16,035 nucleotides of DNA from positions 1-16,035 of the forward strand of contig JBFGDZ010000077.1 in the NCBI GenBank assembly GCA_041580375.1, read 5' to 3'. Shown here piece after piece: positions 1-8,411 of the stretch. The notes beneath the pieces are model-generated. The model was not told the origin of the DNA and searched no databases. It was given only the letters and a program-made list of their open reading frames with translations. The position numbers and the translations under genes are program-made. Position 1 is the first letter of the stretch; the number at the start of each line of letters is the position of its first letter. This DNA comes from JAPUIN01 sp041580375. Its GTDB lineage: Bacteria; Acidobacteriota; Polarisedimenticolia; Gp22-AA2.

Positions 1-107
1 CCCGACCGGACGAGATCGCGCGCGCCGTGCTGTTCCTCGCCAGCGATGCGTCCTCGTTCATGATCGGATCCGCGCTCACGGTCGACGGGGGCGTCACGGC
101 GGTTTAA
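1..107 (+). CDS. SDR-family oxidoreductase, C-terminal fragment
   Basis: The window opens inside a gene. Reading from base 3, the last 34 residues include ARAVLFLASDASSFMIG and end SALTVDGGVTAV before TAA at 105-107. This is the standard C-terminal signature of classical short-chain dehydrogenases/reductases (FabG-like): the helix with 'LASDASS', then 'G..LTVDGG'. The catalytic Tyr-x3-Lys and the Rossmann fold lie outside the window, so the substrate cannot be named. It converges with the hemerythrin gene, whose stop is only 21 bases away. No hairpin terminator is visible between them. Confidence 0.85.
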   Translation, partial: RPDEIARAVLFLASDASSFMIGSALTVDGGVTAV

Positions 108-128
108 CCGGCGGCGTCCGAGGGCGAC

Positions 129-608
129 TCAGTCCCCCACTCCGAGGTTCAGGTACTGCAGTTTCTGGAAGAGCTCGGTCTCATCGTACTCGTGCTGCGC
201 GATCCGATCGAGGATCGACAGCGTCCAGCGGCGCAGGCGCGGGCTCTCGGGTCGCTTCCCCTCCGAATACAGGACGGATGCCACGAGCAGCTCGCGCAGG
301 TCGCAGAGTATCCGATCATGCTCATTGCGGAGCATCTGGATGTCGCGCAGCGCCGGCGGGTGCTTCGTTTCCATCTCCTCCAGGAATCCGGACCTCTCCT
401 CTTCGCGGAAGTGCCGGTACACCTTGTCATGCAGATCGAGCAGGTCCCCGGCGAGCCTGTTCGCCCACGTGTGGCTGCCCCTCTGGCCGGGCTCGGGCCT
501 CGGCTGATCGAGGAACCCCTTCATCGCGGCTACGACGTCCCGGAGATCCTCATGCTGCTCCAGGATCGCCTCGAAACGATTCTTCGTCCTGGTCGATGTC
601 TCCACCAT
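129..608 (-). CDS. Hemerythrin HHE-domain protein
   Basis: A 159-residue protein, predicted all-helical and cytoplasmic. It carries a hemerythrin-like metal ligand pattern: His19 in EQHEDL, His60, His66 with Glu70 in HFREEE, His97 in RNEHDRI, and His139 with Glu143 in QHEYDE. Hemerythrin-like domains bind a di-iron centre and act in oxygen binding or sensing, iron handling or Fe-S repair. Which of these applies here is not visible. The ATG at 608 has a GGAGG about 7 bases upstream, which overlaps the end of the zinc-ribbon gene. It is the last gene of the long minus-strand block, 11 bases after the zinc-ribbon stop. Its position behind oxygen-sensitive Kor/Hdr enzymes suggests an oxygen- or iron-related helper role (inference). 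Confidence 0.85.
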   Translation of the reverse strand: MVETSTRTKNRFEAILEQHEDLRDVVAAMKGFLDQPRPEPGQRGSHTWANRLAGDLLDLHDKVYRHFREEERSGFLEEMETKHPPALRDIQMLRNEHDRILCDLRELLVASVLYSEGKRPESPRLRRWTLSILDRIAQHEYDETELFQKLQYLNLGVGD

Positions 609-619
609 GACGTCACCTC

Positions 620-790
620 CTATCCGCCCGTCGCGTCTTTCGATGCTGCCGCTCCGCCGGCGGTGGTCTCGGGTCGGACGCTGTTGCTGCCGCACTTCGG
701 ACAGGCCCGCTCGACCACGTCCTTCGCGTCGTAATCCGCCTGAAAGCGGTGATCGCAGCGGAGGCACTCGAACGTTCTCTTCGCTGCCAT
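620..790 (-). CDS. Small zinc-ribbon protein
   Basis: A 56-residue ORF starting with ATG at 790, preceded by a good GGGAGGTGG ribosome site. The protein has two CxxC knuckles, Cys9/Cys12 (ECLRC) and Cys30/Cys33 (ACPKCGS), 17 residues apart, then an Ala/Gly-rich tail. The pattern resembles FmdB-type zinc ribbons and rubredoxin-like knuckles. Bound Zn or Fe cannot be told apart from sequence. It sits 30 bases after hdrA and 11 bases before the hemerythrin gene and is probably co-transcribed with them. A role as a small metal-binding or regulatory partner of the redox system is inference only. Confidence 0.8.
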   Translation of the reverse strand: MAAKRTFECLRCDHRFQADYDAKDVVERACPKCGSNSVRPETTAGGAAASKDATGG

Positions 791-820
791 CGTGATCCAC
801 CTCCCTTCCGGCTCGCGCGA

Positions 821-3283
821 TCAGCCCGCGGCCACCGGAATTCGAATCGGCGGACGGCCCGGTACGGGCGGCGCGTCCTCGAGTACCCGTTTCGTCTCCT
901 CGACCTCCTCGGGCGTGACCCGCTCGAGCAATCCGTCGAGCTCCTTCATCACGCGCGCGAACTTCGGACCCTCGGCGGCGCTGATCCATTCGAGCTGAAG
1001 GCGTCCGGGGCGGATCCCCATCTTCTCCATCCGGCTCCAGACCTTCTCCACCCGGCGCTGCGTCCAGGTGACCGCGTTGATGTAGTGGCAGTCGGCGAAA
1101 TGACAGCCCGACACCAGGACCAGCGGCGCGCCCTTGCGGAAGGCGTGCCAGATGAACTCCTCGTCCACTCGCCCGCTGCACATCGTCCGGATCATCCGGA
1201 CGGAAGCCGGGTACTGCATCCGCGACGTCCCCGCCGTATCGCCTCCCGCATAGGAGCACCAGTTGCAGGCGAACGCCACGATCTTGCTCATCGGATCCTC
1301 GGTGAGGATGGCGTCGATCTGCGCCAGGATCTGGGCGTCCGAGAAGTGCCGCATGTCGATGGTGTCGGTGGGGCACTCCGCCGCGCACGTCCCGCAGCCG
1401 GAGCACGCGGCCTCGATGAACTCGGGATAGCGCCCTTCCTTCTTGTCGGGGGCCGTGATCGCGTGGAACGGGCAGACGCGGGTGCAGCGACCGCAGTAAT
1501 TGCATTTCTCCGGATCGAACAGCGCGGTGATCGCCTCGACCCGGACCCTGCCGGCGCTCAGCAGATTGATCGCGCGAGCCGCCGCCGCGCCGGCCTGGGT
1601 GACGCTGTCCTTGATGTCCTTCGGCGCCTCGACGCAGCCGGCGAAGTAGATCCCGCGCGTGGGGGCGTCGACAGGGCTGAGCTTCGGATGCGCCTCCATC
1701 ACGAGCCCGTCCGCGGTGTGGGAGAGGGTCAGGATCTGATCGATGCCGCGGATCCCCTTCCCGCCGTTTCCACGGGGAACGAGGCCGACGGCGAGGACCA
1801 GCAGGTCGAACCGATGGCGCTCCACCCGGCCGGTGGTCGTGTTCTCCACCTGAACGATCAGGTCGCGCGAGCCCGGGTCTTCCTCGACCCGTCCCGGGAG
1901 TCCGCGGACGTAGCGGACGCCCGACTCGCGGCTGCGCCGGTACATGTCCTCGAAGCCCTTTCCGAACGCCCGGATGTCCATGTAGAAGACGGTGGACCGG
2001 GCGTCGGGCTCGTGCTCGGCGATCTGCAGCGTCTCCTTGATGGTGTTCATGCAGCAGATGTTCGAGCAATAGCGGACACCGCGGGAGTTGCAGCGCGATC
2101 CGACGCACTGGATGAACCCGATGCGTTTCGGCGTCCTGCGATCGGAGGGCCGGACGAGATGGCCGCCGGTCGGGCCGCCCGCGCAGATCAGCCGCTCGAA
2201 CTCCATGCTGGTGACGACGTTCTGATAGCTGGCATAACCATACTCGTCGGTCTCGCGGGGATCGTAGATCTCCATCCCCGTGGCCAGGATGATGCTCCCG
2301 ACGGGAACCTCGAGGTGCTCGGTCCGCATGTCGAAGTCGATGCAGTTCTTCTCGCAGACGTCCAGGCACCGGCCGCAGGCGATCGGCTGGTTCCCGAGGC
2401 AGGCGTCCATGTCGAGGACGTACGACGACGGCACCGCCTGAGGGAAGGGGGAGTAGATCGCCTTGCGGGAGGAGAGTCCCTGCTGGTACTCGTCCGGGAC
2501 GACGACGGGGCACACCTTGGTGCACTCGCCGCACGAGTTGCAGTCCGCCGCCACCACGTACCGCGGGTTTCTGCGGATTCGCGCCCGGAAGTTCCCGACG
2601 AAACCCGTTACGTCCTCGACCTCGGAATTAACGAGGAGCCTGATCCTGGGATGTCGACCGACATCCATCATTTTGGGGCCGAGGATTCATATGGAGCAAT
2701 CCATGGTGGGATAGGTCTTGTCGAGCGCTGCCATGACCCCACCGATGGACGGACTCCTTTCCACCAGGTAGACCTGGTGACCACCCGACGCGATCTCCAG
2801 CGCCGCCTGAATCCCGGCCACGCCCCCGCCGATCACGAGCGCCGCGTCGGTGACCGGGAACGTCTTCTCGTCCTGGCTCTCCAGGAGCCGCGCACGCTGC
2901 ACGGCGCTGCGGACGAGATCCCTGGCCTTGCGCGTCGCGGCCGACCGATCCCCCATGTGCACCCAGCTGCAGTGCTCTCGGATGTTCGCCATCTCCATGA
3001 GGTAGGGATTGAGCCCCGCGCCGGAAACGCAGGCGCGAAACGTCGGCTCGTGGATCTTCGGCGTGCACGACGCGATCACGACCCGGTTCAGCCGGTGCTC
3101 GGCGATCGCGCGCCGGATCTCGTTCTGCCCCGGATCCGCGCACGTGTACCGGTTGCGCACGACGGCCACCACGTCCGGGAGACCCTCCGCGAACTTCGCC
3201 ACGTCCTCCGTGTCGACGAAGCCCGCGATGTTCAGTCCGCAGTCGCACACGAAGACTCCGATTCTCAATGATTCGTCTTTCAT
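821..3283 (-). CDS. hdrA: HdrA-MvhD fusion, probable selenoprotein (Sec199, UGA recoded)
   Basis: Read through TGA 2687-2689 as selenocysteine, this is one 820-residue protein in one frame. It starts at ATG 3283, with GGGAGGA 5 bases upstream, and overlaps the hdrCB stop (ATGA). Order of parts: N-terminal FVCDCGLNI domain; FAD-binding GGGVAG (about 152-157); the segment TMDCSI-U-ILGPKM, where homologues have a conserved cysteine in place of U; ferredoxin ligands Cys248/251/254/258 and a second set Cys295/303/306/310; the rest of the FAD domain (FIQCVGSRC, VLAVGLVP, YFAGC); a 2x[4Fe-4S] ferredoxin (CNYCGRCTRVCP, CSGCGTCAAECP); and an MvhD domain from about residue 665 (CNWCSYAGGD, MCSGRVD, GCHFADCHY). 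HdrA is the bifurcating FAD core of heterodisulfide reductase, and MvhD passes electrons to it. Without recoding it would be truncated at 198 residues. Confidence 0.88.
2641..2689 (-). promoter_or_regulatory. Bacterial SECIS-like element and UGA selenocysteine codon
   Basis: On the minus strand the in-frame TGA (2689-2687) is followed by a hairpin inside the coding region. The upper stem is GGAUGUC/GACAUCC, 7 perfect pairs (2649-2666), closed by the tetraloop GGUC. The lower stem is AUCCU/AGGAU (2686-2682 with 2643-2647), and UG of the UGA can extend it with CA. The loop starts 27 bases after the UGA, within the spacing usual for bacterial SECIS elements. The loop contains the GGU(C) that SelB recognises in E. 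coli fdhF (established knowledge). The long asymmetric internal loop on the 5' side is less typical. No folding program was run. Confidence 0.8.
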
Positions 3284-4488
3284 CGCTGTCCTCCCGGTTT
3301 CGATTCCTCCCGCGCGGCGCCACCGCCCGCCGCCCTGTCCCGCGTTTCCAGTCCGGAATCCGCCACGATCGCGAAGTCCCTCACTTCGATCGTCTTCTCC
3401 CGATTTCCCCGCCTGCGGTCCTCGGCCTGCGCGCACTCGAAGTGAATCAGGCACTTGGGACAGGCCGTGACGATCGTCCCGGCTCCGGTCGCCGCCGCCT
3501 CGCGGAGCCGGGCCCCCTGCAGGCACCGCGAGGCGGCGTCGCAGTGGATGAACCCGCTCGTCCCGCAGCACACCGCGTCCCGTCCCGTCCGGTCCATCTC
3601 CACTAGGCGCGCACCCGGCAGCGCGGACAGCACGCGGCGCGGAGCGTCGATCACGCCGAGATGGCGGCCGAGGCGGCAGGGATCCTGATAGGTGAGCGTG
3701 GCGGATCCGTTCGATCGGAACTTCAGGGCGCCGGCCTCCAGCCGCTCGGCCACGAACTCCGCGAGGTGCTCCACCTTCGGCCTGTATCCGGGGACCACCT
3801 CCGGATAGTCGAGCCGCCACGTCCGGCAGCACTCGGCGCACGTGGTCAGGATGCGCTTCACGCCGCGCGACGAGAACGCATCGGAGTTCGCCCTGGCGAG
3901 CGCCTCGAACGTCGGCCGATCACCGCCCCACAGCAGGTCGTGCCCGCAGCATCGTTCCTGGTCCAGCACGACCGGTTTGATCCCGTCCCGGTTCAGGATC
4001 CGGATCGCCGCGCGGGCGATCTCCAGAGGGCGGATCCCCAGGTCGTCGCCGAAGTAGATCTCGAAGAATGGCAGGCACCCGACGAAGAGGGCGACCTCCC
4101 CTTCGTCCGCGATCTGCAGATCGCTTCCGATCCAGGCGTTGCTCCTGCCGGGCGCGGCCGGGCCGGCCATCGAGCGCGCGATCGACTGGAACACGCCCGC
4201 ATGGGGACAGGGTCCCCGCGCGCCGGGGGCGATACGGTCCCGGAGCCCGCGCACGAACTCGGTGAAGCGCACGCCCTGTGGGCAGCGGGTCTCGCAGGCG
4301 CCGCACGTGAGGCAATGCCGCAGGCCGGCGCCGCGATCACGGATCTCTTCGTCCTCCGCGTCGTGAGCGGCGATGCGGCGCGCGGAGACGACGCCGGTCT
4401 CCACCAGCGGGCACAGCGTCGTGCACTTGCCGCAGTCGAGGCATCGCGACATGCCCGTCGACTGCCGTAGAGCCATCAGCGCTTCCAT
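3280..4488 (-). CDS. hdrCB: HdrC-HdrB fused (Fe-S)-binding subunit
   Basis: A 402-residue protein joining an HdrC-like ferredoxin to an HdrB-like catalytic part. HdrC part: CLDCGKCTTLCP (Cys16/19/22/26) and CLTCGACETRCP (Cys59/62/65/69). HdrB part: two complete CCG motifs, Cys138 / Cys180-Cys181 / Cys217-x2-Cys220 and Cys271 / Cys308-Cys309 / Cys343-x2-Cys346. In methanogen HdrB this pattern binds two non-cubane [4Fe-4S] clusters that reduce the CoM-S-S-CoB disulfide. Bacteria lack that substrate in general, so the true acceptor is unknown. There are no membrane helices, which argues against a GlpC or LutA-type role. ATG 4488 is chosen because it follows the upstream stop by 13 bases with AAGGG nearby. 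ATG 4476 is an alternative. The stop overlaps the hdrA start. Confidence 0.88.
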   Translation of the reverse strand: MEALMALRQSTGMSRCLDCGKCTTLCPLVETGVVSARRIAAHDAEDEEIRDRGAGLRHCLTCGACETRCPQGVRFTEFVRGLRDRIAPGARGPCPHAGVFQSIARSMAGPAAPGRSNAWIGSDLQIADEGEVALFVGCLPFFEIYFGDDLGIRPLEIARAAIRILNRDGIKPVVLDQERCCGHDLLWGGDRPTFEALARANSDAFSSRGVKRILTTCAECCRTWRLDYPEVVPGYRPKVEHLAEFVAERLEAGALKFRSNGSATLTYQDPCRLGRHLGVIDAPRRVLSALPGARLVEMDRTGRDAVCCGTSGFIHCDAASRCLQGARLREAAATGAGTIVTACPKCLIHFECAQAEDRRRGNREKTIEVRDFAIVADSGLETRDRAAGGGAAREESKPGGQR

Positions 4489-4501
4489 GGCCGCCCTTCG
4501 C

Positions 4502-6907
4502 TCATTCCGAATGGACCTCCGCGGGTTGTCCCGCCGCGATCGCGCCGATGAGCCGGCCGATCGGCTCCTCCAGGCGGTCGTGCGCCCGGTCGGGCGACCA
4601 GTCGGAGACGATCCGCCCCGGGTCGCGATTCATCGCGCGCAGGAAGGCCCGCGCCCGCTCCACCTGGTCCCACGCGAGGCGGGCGCCGGTCCCGAACCGG
4701 CAGCGATCCCGATCGCACCCGGCCACGAGCACGCGCCCGCTTCCGTCCTCCCTGAGAAGATCCAGCAGCATGCCCGTCTCGATCTGACCGACGCAGCGGA
4801 ACCGGATCACCTCCACATGCGTCCCGGCCCGATCGAGGCCCGGCTCGAGCGATCCGGCCCTCCGCTGGCAGGCGAGGACCACGTGGTTCACCGCCGGGGC
4901 GCCGGCCACCATCGCGTCGCCGATCCGCCCGCCCCACCACTCCGGAGAGAGGCTGCTCGCGACCGCGGAGCGCGTCGGACAGACGGCGTTGCACAGGTTG
5001 CACCCGCGGCAGACGGAGGGCTCGATGCGCGCCCGGGGCCGCGCTCCGTTCACGTCCACGAGCGACACGGCGCGGAAGGGACAGACCTCGACGCAGCGGC
5101 CGCAGGCGCGGCACCGCTCCTCGTGGACGCGCGATCGGACCGGAAGCAGGTCGAGCTCGACGCCCCCGGACCCCGGACGGACCCGCTGAGTCGCCGACCG
5201 GATGTCCGCGAGAAGACGGGCGCGCGCGGGCCGGTCGGGCAGGAGCGCCGCGGAGATCGCCGCCGGCACGCGCAGGATCGCCGTCGATCCCGGGGCGGCG
5301 GCGGCGCGCTTCCGCACCATCACGTGCCTCCGCTGGCAGGTCGAGGCGCACGCGCGGCACTCGCCGCACGGGCCGCAGCGCAGACACCGCCGGGCCTCGG
5401 CGACGGCCTCGCGACGCGTGAACGCCCGCTCGACCTCGGCGAACTCCCGGCCCGGGGCCGGCCCCACGGTCGACGGGTGGATGCGCATCGCCTCGAGGGG
5501 CTCGGGATCGGGAAGCTCGTACTCCTCCGGCGCCCGCAGCTCGGGCCGCTGCTCCCTGATGCCCGGTCGCCCCTCAATCAGGAGGTGGCGGATCGACTCG
5601 GCGGCGCGATGGCCCGCCGCGATCGCGTCGATCACGGTCGACGGGCCGGTCACCATGTCGCCGGCCGCGAACACCCGCGCCAGCCGGGTCATCGAGGTCG
5701 TCTCGTCGACGATCAGCCGGCCGTTCTCCACGAATCGCGTCCGGCCGCGCGAGGGCAGAAACCCGAGGTCGACGTCCTGTCCGACCGCGACGAGGGCCCG
5801 ATCGGCCGGGACTCGGAACTCGGTGCCGGGGATCGGGATCGGCCGGCGTCGCCCGCTGGCGTCCGCCTCCCCCAGGCCGACCCGGACGCACTCGAGCCCG
5901 ACCAGGCGGTCCCCTTCCACCTTCACACCGATCGGGGCGACCAGGAAGGTGAACCGCACCCCCTCCGAGCCGGCGGCCCGGATCTCCTCCGGTCCGGCGA
6001 GCAGCTCCTCTCCCGATCGTCGGTAGAGAATTTCGACAGAGCCCGCCCCAAGACGCAGCGCCGACCTGGCCGCCTCGACCGCCGTCGATCCTCCGCCCAC
6101 GACGACGACCTTTCCACCCACGTCCGGCCTCGCCCCCTCGTTCACGAGGCGCAGGAAGGACAGGGCGTCGATCATCCCCGGGCAGCCTGGCGCGCCGGCG
6201 GCGTCGAGGCCCCTTCCGATCTGCGCGCCGATCGCCAGCAGCACCGCCGCGTGGTCCCGGCGGAGGAGATCCTCCAGCTCGAGATCGGCCCCGAGCCGGA
6301 CTCCCGTGCGGATGTCGATGCCGGCGCGCACGAGCACCTCGATCTCGGCGTCGAGAACGTCACGCGGCAGCCTGTAGGCGGTGATTCCGTGGCGCAGCAT
6401 CCCCCCCGGCTCGGGTCCGGCCTCGTAGACGGTTACGGGGAATCCCGCCAGCCTCAGGTCGTACGCCGCGGTCAGCCCGGCCGGACCCGATCCGACGACG
6501 GCGATGCGCTCCGGCCGGTCCGGTCCCGGCGGCGGTGCCGGCAGGGGGAAATCCCGCTCCCCGTCGGCGACGAACCGCTTCAACGCGCGGATGGCGACCG
6601 GCTCGTCGAAGCGGCCGCGCCGGCAGGCCAGCTCGCACGGGTGGCTGCAGATGCGGCCGCAGATCCCCGGGAGCGGACAGCGCCGCCGCACGACCTCGAG
6701 TGCCTCGGCGAAGCGCTCTTCGGCGATGAGAGACACGTAGGCCTTGACCTGGACGCCGGCCGGGCAGGCCAGCGTGCACGGCGACGGCTGGATCCGGCGG
6801 ATCGGGAACGGCTCCGGCTGGAGATCCGGGACGTCCAGTCCCGGCACGGCCCACCGCTCGCGCCGGGCCCCCGCGTCGAAGGCCGCGATGAGGTTGTCCG
6901 ATCTCAT
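4502..6907 (-). CDS. GltD/NfnB-like FAD-NAD(P) oxidoreductase with ferredoxin and MvhD-like domains
   Basis: An 801-residue multidomain flavoprotein. Residues 44-95 hold the N-terminal cysteine region of the GltD family (CTLAC, CPLPGICGRIC, CELAC), which binds Fe-S clusters. FAD-binding GSGPAG follows at 139-144, NAD(P)-binding VVGGGSTAVEAA at 269-280, and FAAGD at about 413-417. A cysteine cluster CLRCGPCGECRACASTC lies at 508-524, and two [4Fe-4S] motifs (CRACGRCVEVCP, CRGCNLCNAVCP) at 599-644. A C-terminal MvhD-like domain (about 673-801) keeps Cys680, Cys705, Cys731 and Cys736. The family moves electrons between NAD(P)H and Fe-S carriers. Here it probably docks pyridine nucleotide electrons onto the Hdr complex. 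It has a strong SD (AGGAGG, 8 bases before ATG 6907), and its start overlaps the korC stop (ATGA). The direction of electron flow is not visible. Confidence 0.88.
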   Translation of the reverse strand: MRSDNLIAAFDAGARRERWAVPGLDVPDLQPEPFPIRRIQPSPCTLACPAGVQVKAYVSLIAEERFAEALEVVRRRCPLPGICGRICSHPCELACRRGRFDEPVAIRALKRFVADGERDFPLPAPPPGPDRPERIAVVGSGPAGLTAAYDLRLAGFPVTVYEAGPEPGGMLRHGITAYRLPRDVLDAEIEVLVRAGIDIRTGVRLGADLELEDLLRRDHAAVLLAIGAQIGRGLDAAGAPGCPGMIDALSFLRLVNEGARPDVGGKVVVVGGGSTAVEAARSALRLGAGSVEILYRRSGEELLAGPEEIRAAGSEGVRFTFLVAPIGVKVEGDRLVGLECVRVGLGEADASGRRRPIPIPGTEFRVPADRALVAVGQDVDLGFLPSRGRTRFVENGRLIVDETTSMTRLARVFAAGDMVTGPSTVIDAIAAGHRAAESIRHLLIEGRPGIREQRPELRAPEEYELPDPEPLEAMRIHPSTVGPAPGREFAEVERAFTRREAVAEARRCLRCGPCGECRACASTCQRRHVMVRKRAAAAPGSTAILRVPAAISAALLPDRPARARLLADIRSATQRVRPGSGGVELDLLPVRSRVHEERCRACGRCVEVCPFRAVSLVDVNGARPRARIEPSVCRGCNLCNAVCPTRSAVASSLSPEWWGGRIGDAMVAGAPAVNHVVLACQRRAGSLEPGLDRAGTHVEVIRFRCVGQIETGMLLDLLREDGSGRVLVAGCDRDRCRFGTGARLAWDQVERARAFLRAMNRDPGRIVSDWSPDRAHDRLEEPIGRLIGAIAAGQPAEVHSE

Positions 6908-7473
6908 GCCGTGACCTCCTGCGACCGTCGATGCGCGACCAGCGAGGAGCCGAACGCAAGACCCCGGTCGAACGCGGACAGGTTGAGAGGCCCCGTTCCC
7001 GAGGGCACGGAGGTCCGGATCGCCTCGCGCACCGCATCGGGCGCGACGATCCCGGTTGCGGCCGTGAACAGCCCCACCATGACCATGTTGGCGGCGATCC
7101 GCTTTCCCAGTTCCTCGGCGGTGCGGGTGGCGGGTCCGCCCAGGACCCGGATCCGCGGGTCCGGAGCGGGCGTGACGAGGGAGTCGTCGATGAGCGCGAG
7201 CCCGCCGTCGCGTACTTCGCCGGCGAAGCGGCGGAAGGCGTCCTGGGACATCGCGACCAGAACGTCCGTGCGCCGGACGTACGGATAGGCGATCGGCTCG
7301 TCGGAGAGAATCAGCTGTGCGCTGCAGGCGCTCCCGCGCGCCTCCGGACCGAAGGATTGATTCAGCGTGGCGTTCCGGCCCTCGATCACGGCGACGGCCT
7401 TCCCGATCACGTAGGCGCCCAGGATCACGCCCTGACCCCCGAAGCCGCTGATCCGGATCTCGGTCGTCGCCAT
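6904..7473 (-). CDS. korC: 2-oxoacid:ferredoxin oxidoreductase, gamma subunit
   Basis: A 189-residue protein of the gamma-subunit family of 2-oxoacid:acceptor oxidoreductases. It begins MATTEIRISGFGGQG, with the glycine-rich GFGGQG at 11-15 typical of this subunit. NQSFGPEARGS (39-49) matches the family's conserved '(S/F)GPE.RG' loop, which contributes to the CoA and subunit-interface region. LVAMSQDAF, LIDDSLV and NMVMVGLFTAATG are also family-typical. ATG 7473 lies 17 bases after the korB stop with a GGGGGTG stretch upstream. The stop overlaps the next start by 4 bases. Length and motifs look intact. It works with KorA and KorB as the core enzyme. Confidence 0.9.
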   Translation of the reverse strand: MATTEIRISGFGGQGVILGAYVIGKAVAVIEGRNATLNQSFGPEARGSACSAQLILSDEPIAYPYVRRTDVLVAMSQDAFRRFAGEVRDGGLALIDDSLVTPAPDPRIRVLGGPATRTAEELGKRIAANMVMVGLFTAATGIVAPDAVREAIRTSVPSGTGPLNLSAFDRGLAFGSSLVAHRRSQEVTA

Positions 7474-7490
7474 CGCCGCACCCCCGTCCG

Positions 7491-8411
7491 CTAGGTGTCC
7501 CGGAGCGCCCTCCGGTCGGCCCGCACCGTCTGGGTGACGTGGATCTGGTGGTATTCCTCTCCCAGCGCCGCCTTCATGCTGCGGTCGAGCGCGTCCTGCA
7601 AGGTCGGCTTCTCGATGTCGACGAACTTGCCGACGGTGATGCGCCCTCCCAGCTCGATCTCGACCTCCTGAGGGGACGCTCCGTTGCGCACGTCGCAGTG
7701 GGTTTGGAAATAGCGCATCCGGTCCAGCCCGGTGCCGAGCTTGTTGCGCCGCGTGTACAGCGTGGGGCAGGGGCTGATCACCTCGACGAACGAGAACCCC
7801 CGCTTGCTCAGCGCCTCCTCCATGGCGCGGATCAGGCGGCGGACGTGAAGCGTCGTCCAGCGCGCCACGTACACGGCCCCGCAGCTCGCCGCCAGTCCGG
7901 GCAGATTGAACGGGTGCTCGAAGTTGCCGTACGGGGTCGTGGTGCTCAGCGCCGTCAGCGGCGTCGTCGGCCCCACCTGTCCGCCGGTCATCGCGTAGTT
8001 GAAGTTGTTGACGCAGATCACCGTCAGATCCATGTTGCGCCGGGCCGCGTGGATGAAGTGATTGCCGCCGATGGCGACGAGGTCGCCGTCGCCGCTGAAG
8101 ACGACCACCTTGAGAGCGGGATTGGCCATCTTCAGTCCGGTCGCGAACGGGATCGCGCGGCCGTGCGTGGTGTGGAACGAATCGAGGTTCAGGTAGCCGG
8201 CGACGCGGCCGGAGCAGCCGATGCCGGACACGATCGCCACCTTGTCCGGATCGATCTTCAGGCGGGTGAGCGCGGAGGTGAAGCACGAGACGGCCGTGCC
8301 GATGCCGCACTCCGGGCACCAGATGTGCGGAAGGCGATCCGATCGAACGAGATTCTCCCACGGATAACCGGACCGCTCTGTCCGCGGCTCCAGCACCGTC
8401 ACCGTCTTCAC
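7491..8411 (-). CDS. korB: 2-oxoacid:ferredoxin oxidoreductase, beta subunit (thiamine diphosphate-binding)
   Basis: A 306-residue protein starting at GTG 8411, which overlaps the korA stop (GTGA) and has GGAGGTGG just upstream. The thiamine diphosphate/Mg motif is GDGDLVAIGGNHFIHA (107-122), continued by VNNFNYAMTGGQ (134-145). Cys32-x2-Cys35 (WCPECG) and Cys66 (IGCSGR) are conserved positions in the beta subunits of KOR-type enzymes that help bind a proximal [4Fe-4S] cluster. The enzyme decarboxylates a 2-oxoacid with CoA and passes two electrons to ferredoxin, or runs in reverse. 2-Oxoglutarate is the most likely substrate by overall resemblance, but pyruvate or branched-chain 2-oxoacids cannot be excluded from sequence. 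Confidence 0.92.
   Translation of the reverse strand: MKTVTVLEPRTERSGYPWENLVRSDRLPHIWCPECGIGTAVSCFTSALTRLKIDPDKVAIVSGIGCSGRVAGYLNLDSFHTTHGRAIPFATGLKMANPALKVVVFSGDGDLVAIGGNHFIHAARRNMDLTVICVNNFNYAMTGGQVGPTTPLTALSTTTPYGNFEHPFNLPGLAASCGAVYVARWTTLHVRRLIRAMEEALSKRGFSFVEVISPCPTLYTRRNKLGTGLDRMRYFQTHCDVRNGASPQEVEIELGGRITVGKFVDIEKPTLQDALDRSMKAALGEEYHQIHVTQTVRADRRALRDT

Noticed and set aside
129..2534. Minus-strand reading frame of about 801 codons running into the hemerythrin gene
   Set aside because: Only its last 159 codons are real (hemerythrin, with its own RBS and ATG at 608). The rest is out of frame with hdrA.
749..3271. Long plus-strand reading frame opposite hdrA (about 840 codons)
   Set aside because: It is a GC-rich antisense shadow: Arg/Asp/His-rich composition, no recognisable motif, and it fully overlaps the motif-rich minus-strand hdrA.
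2687..3283. Treating the HdrA N-terminal part as a separate 198-residue protein, or hdrA as a pseudogene
   Set aside because: The frame continues without shift after TGA, the stop sits at a conserved cysteine, the downstream half is full-length and well conserved, and a SECIS-like hairpin follows.
4373..7288. Plus-strand reading frame of about 971 codons
   Set aside because: Antisense shadow of the GltD-like and hdrCB genes. Low-complexity Arg/Pro/Gly-rich translation without domains.
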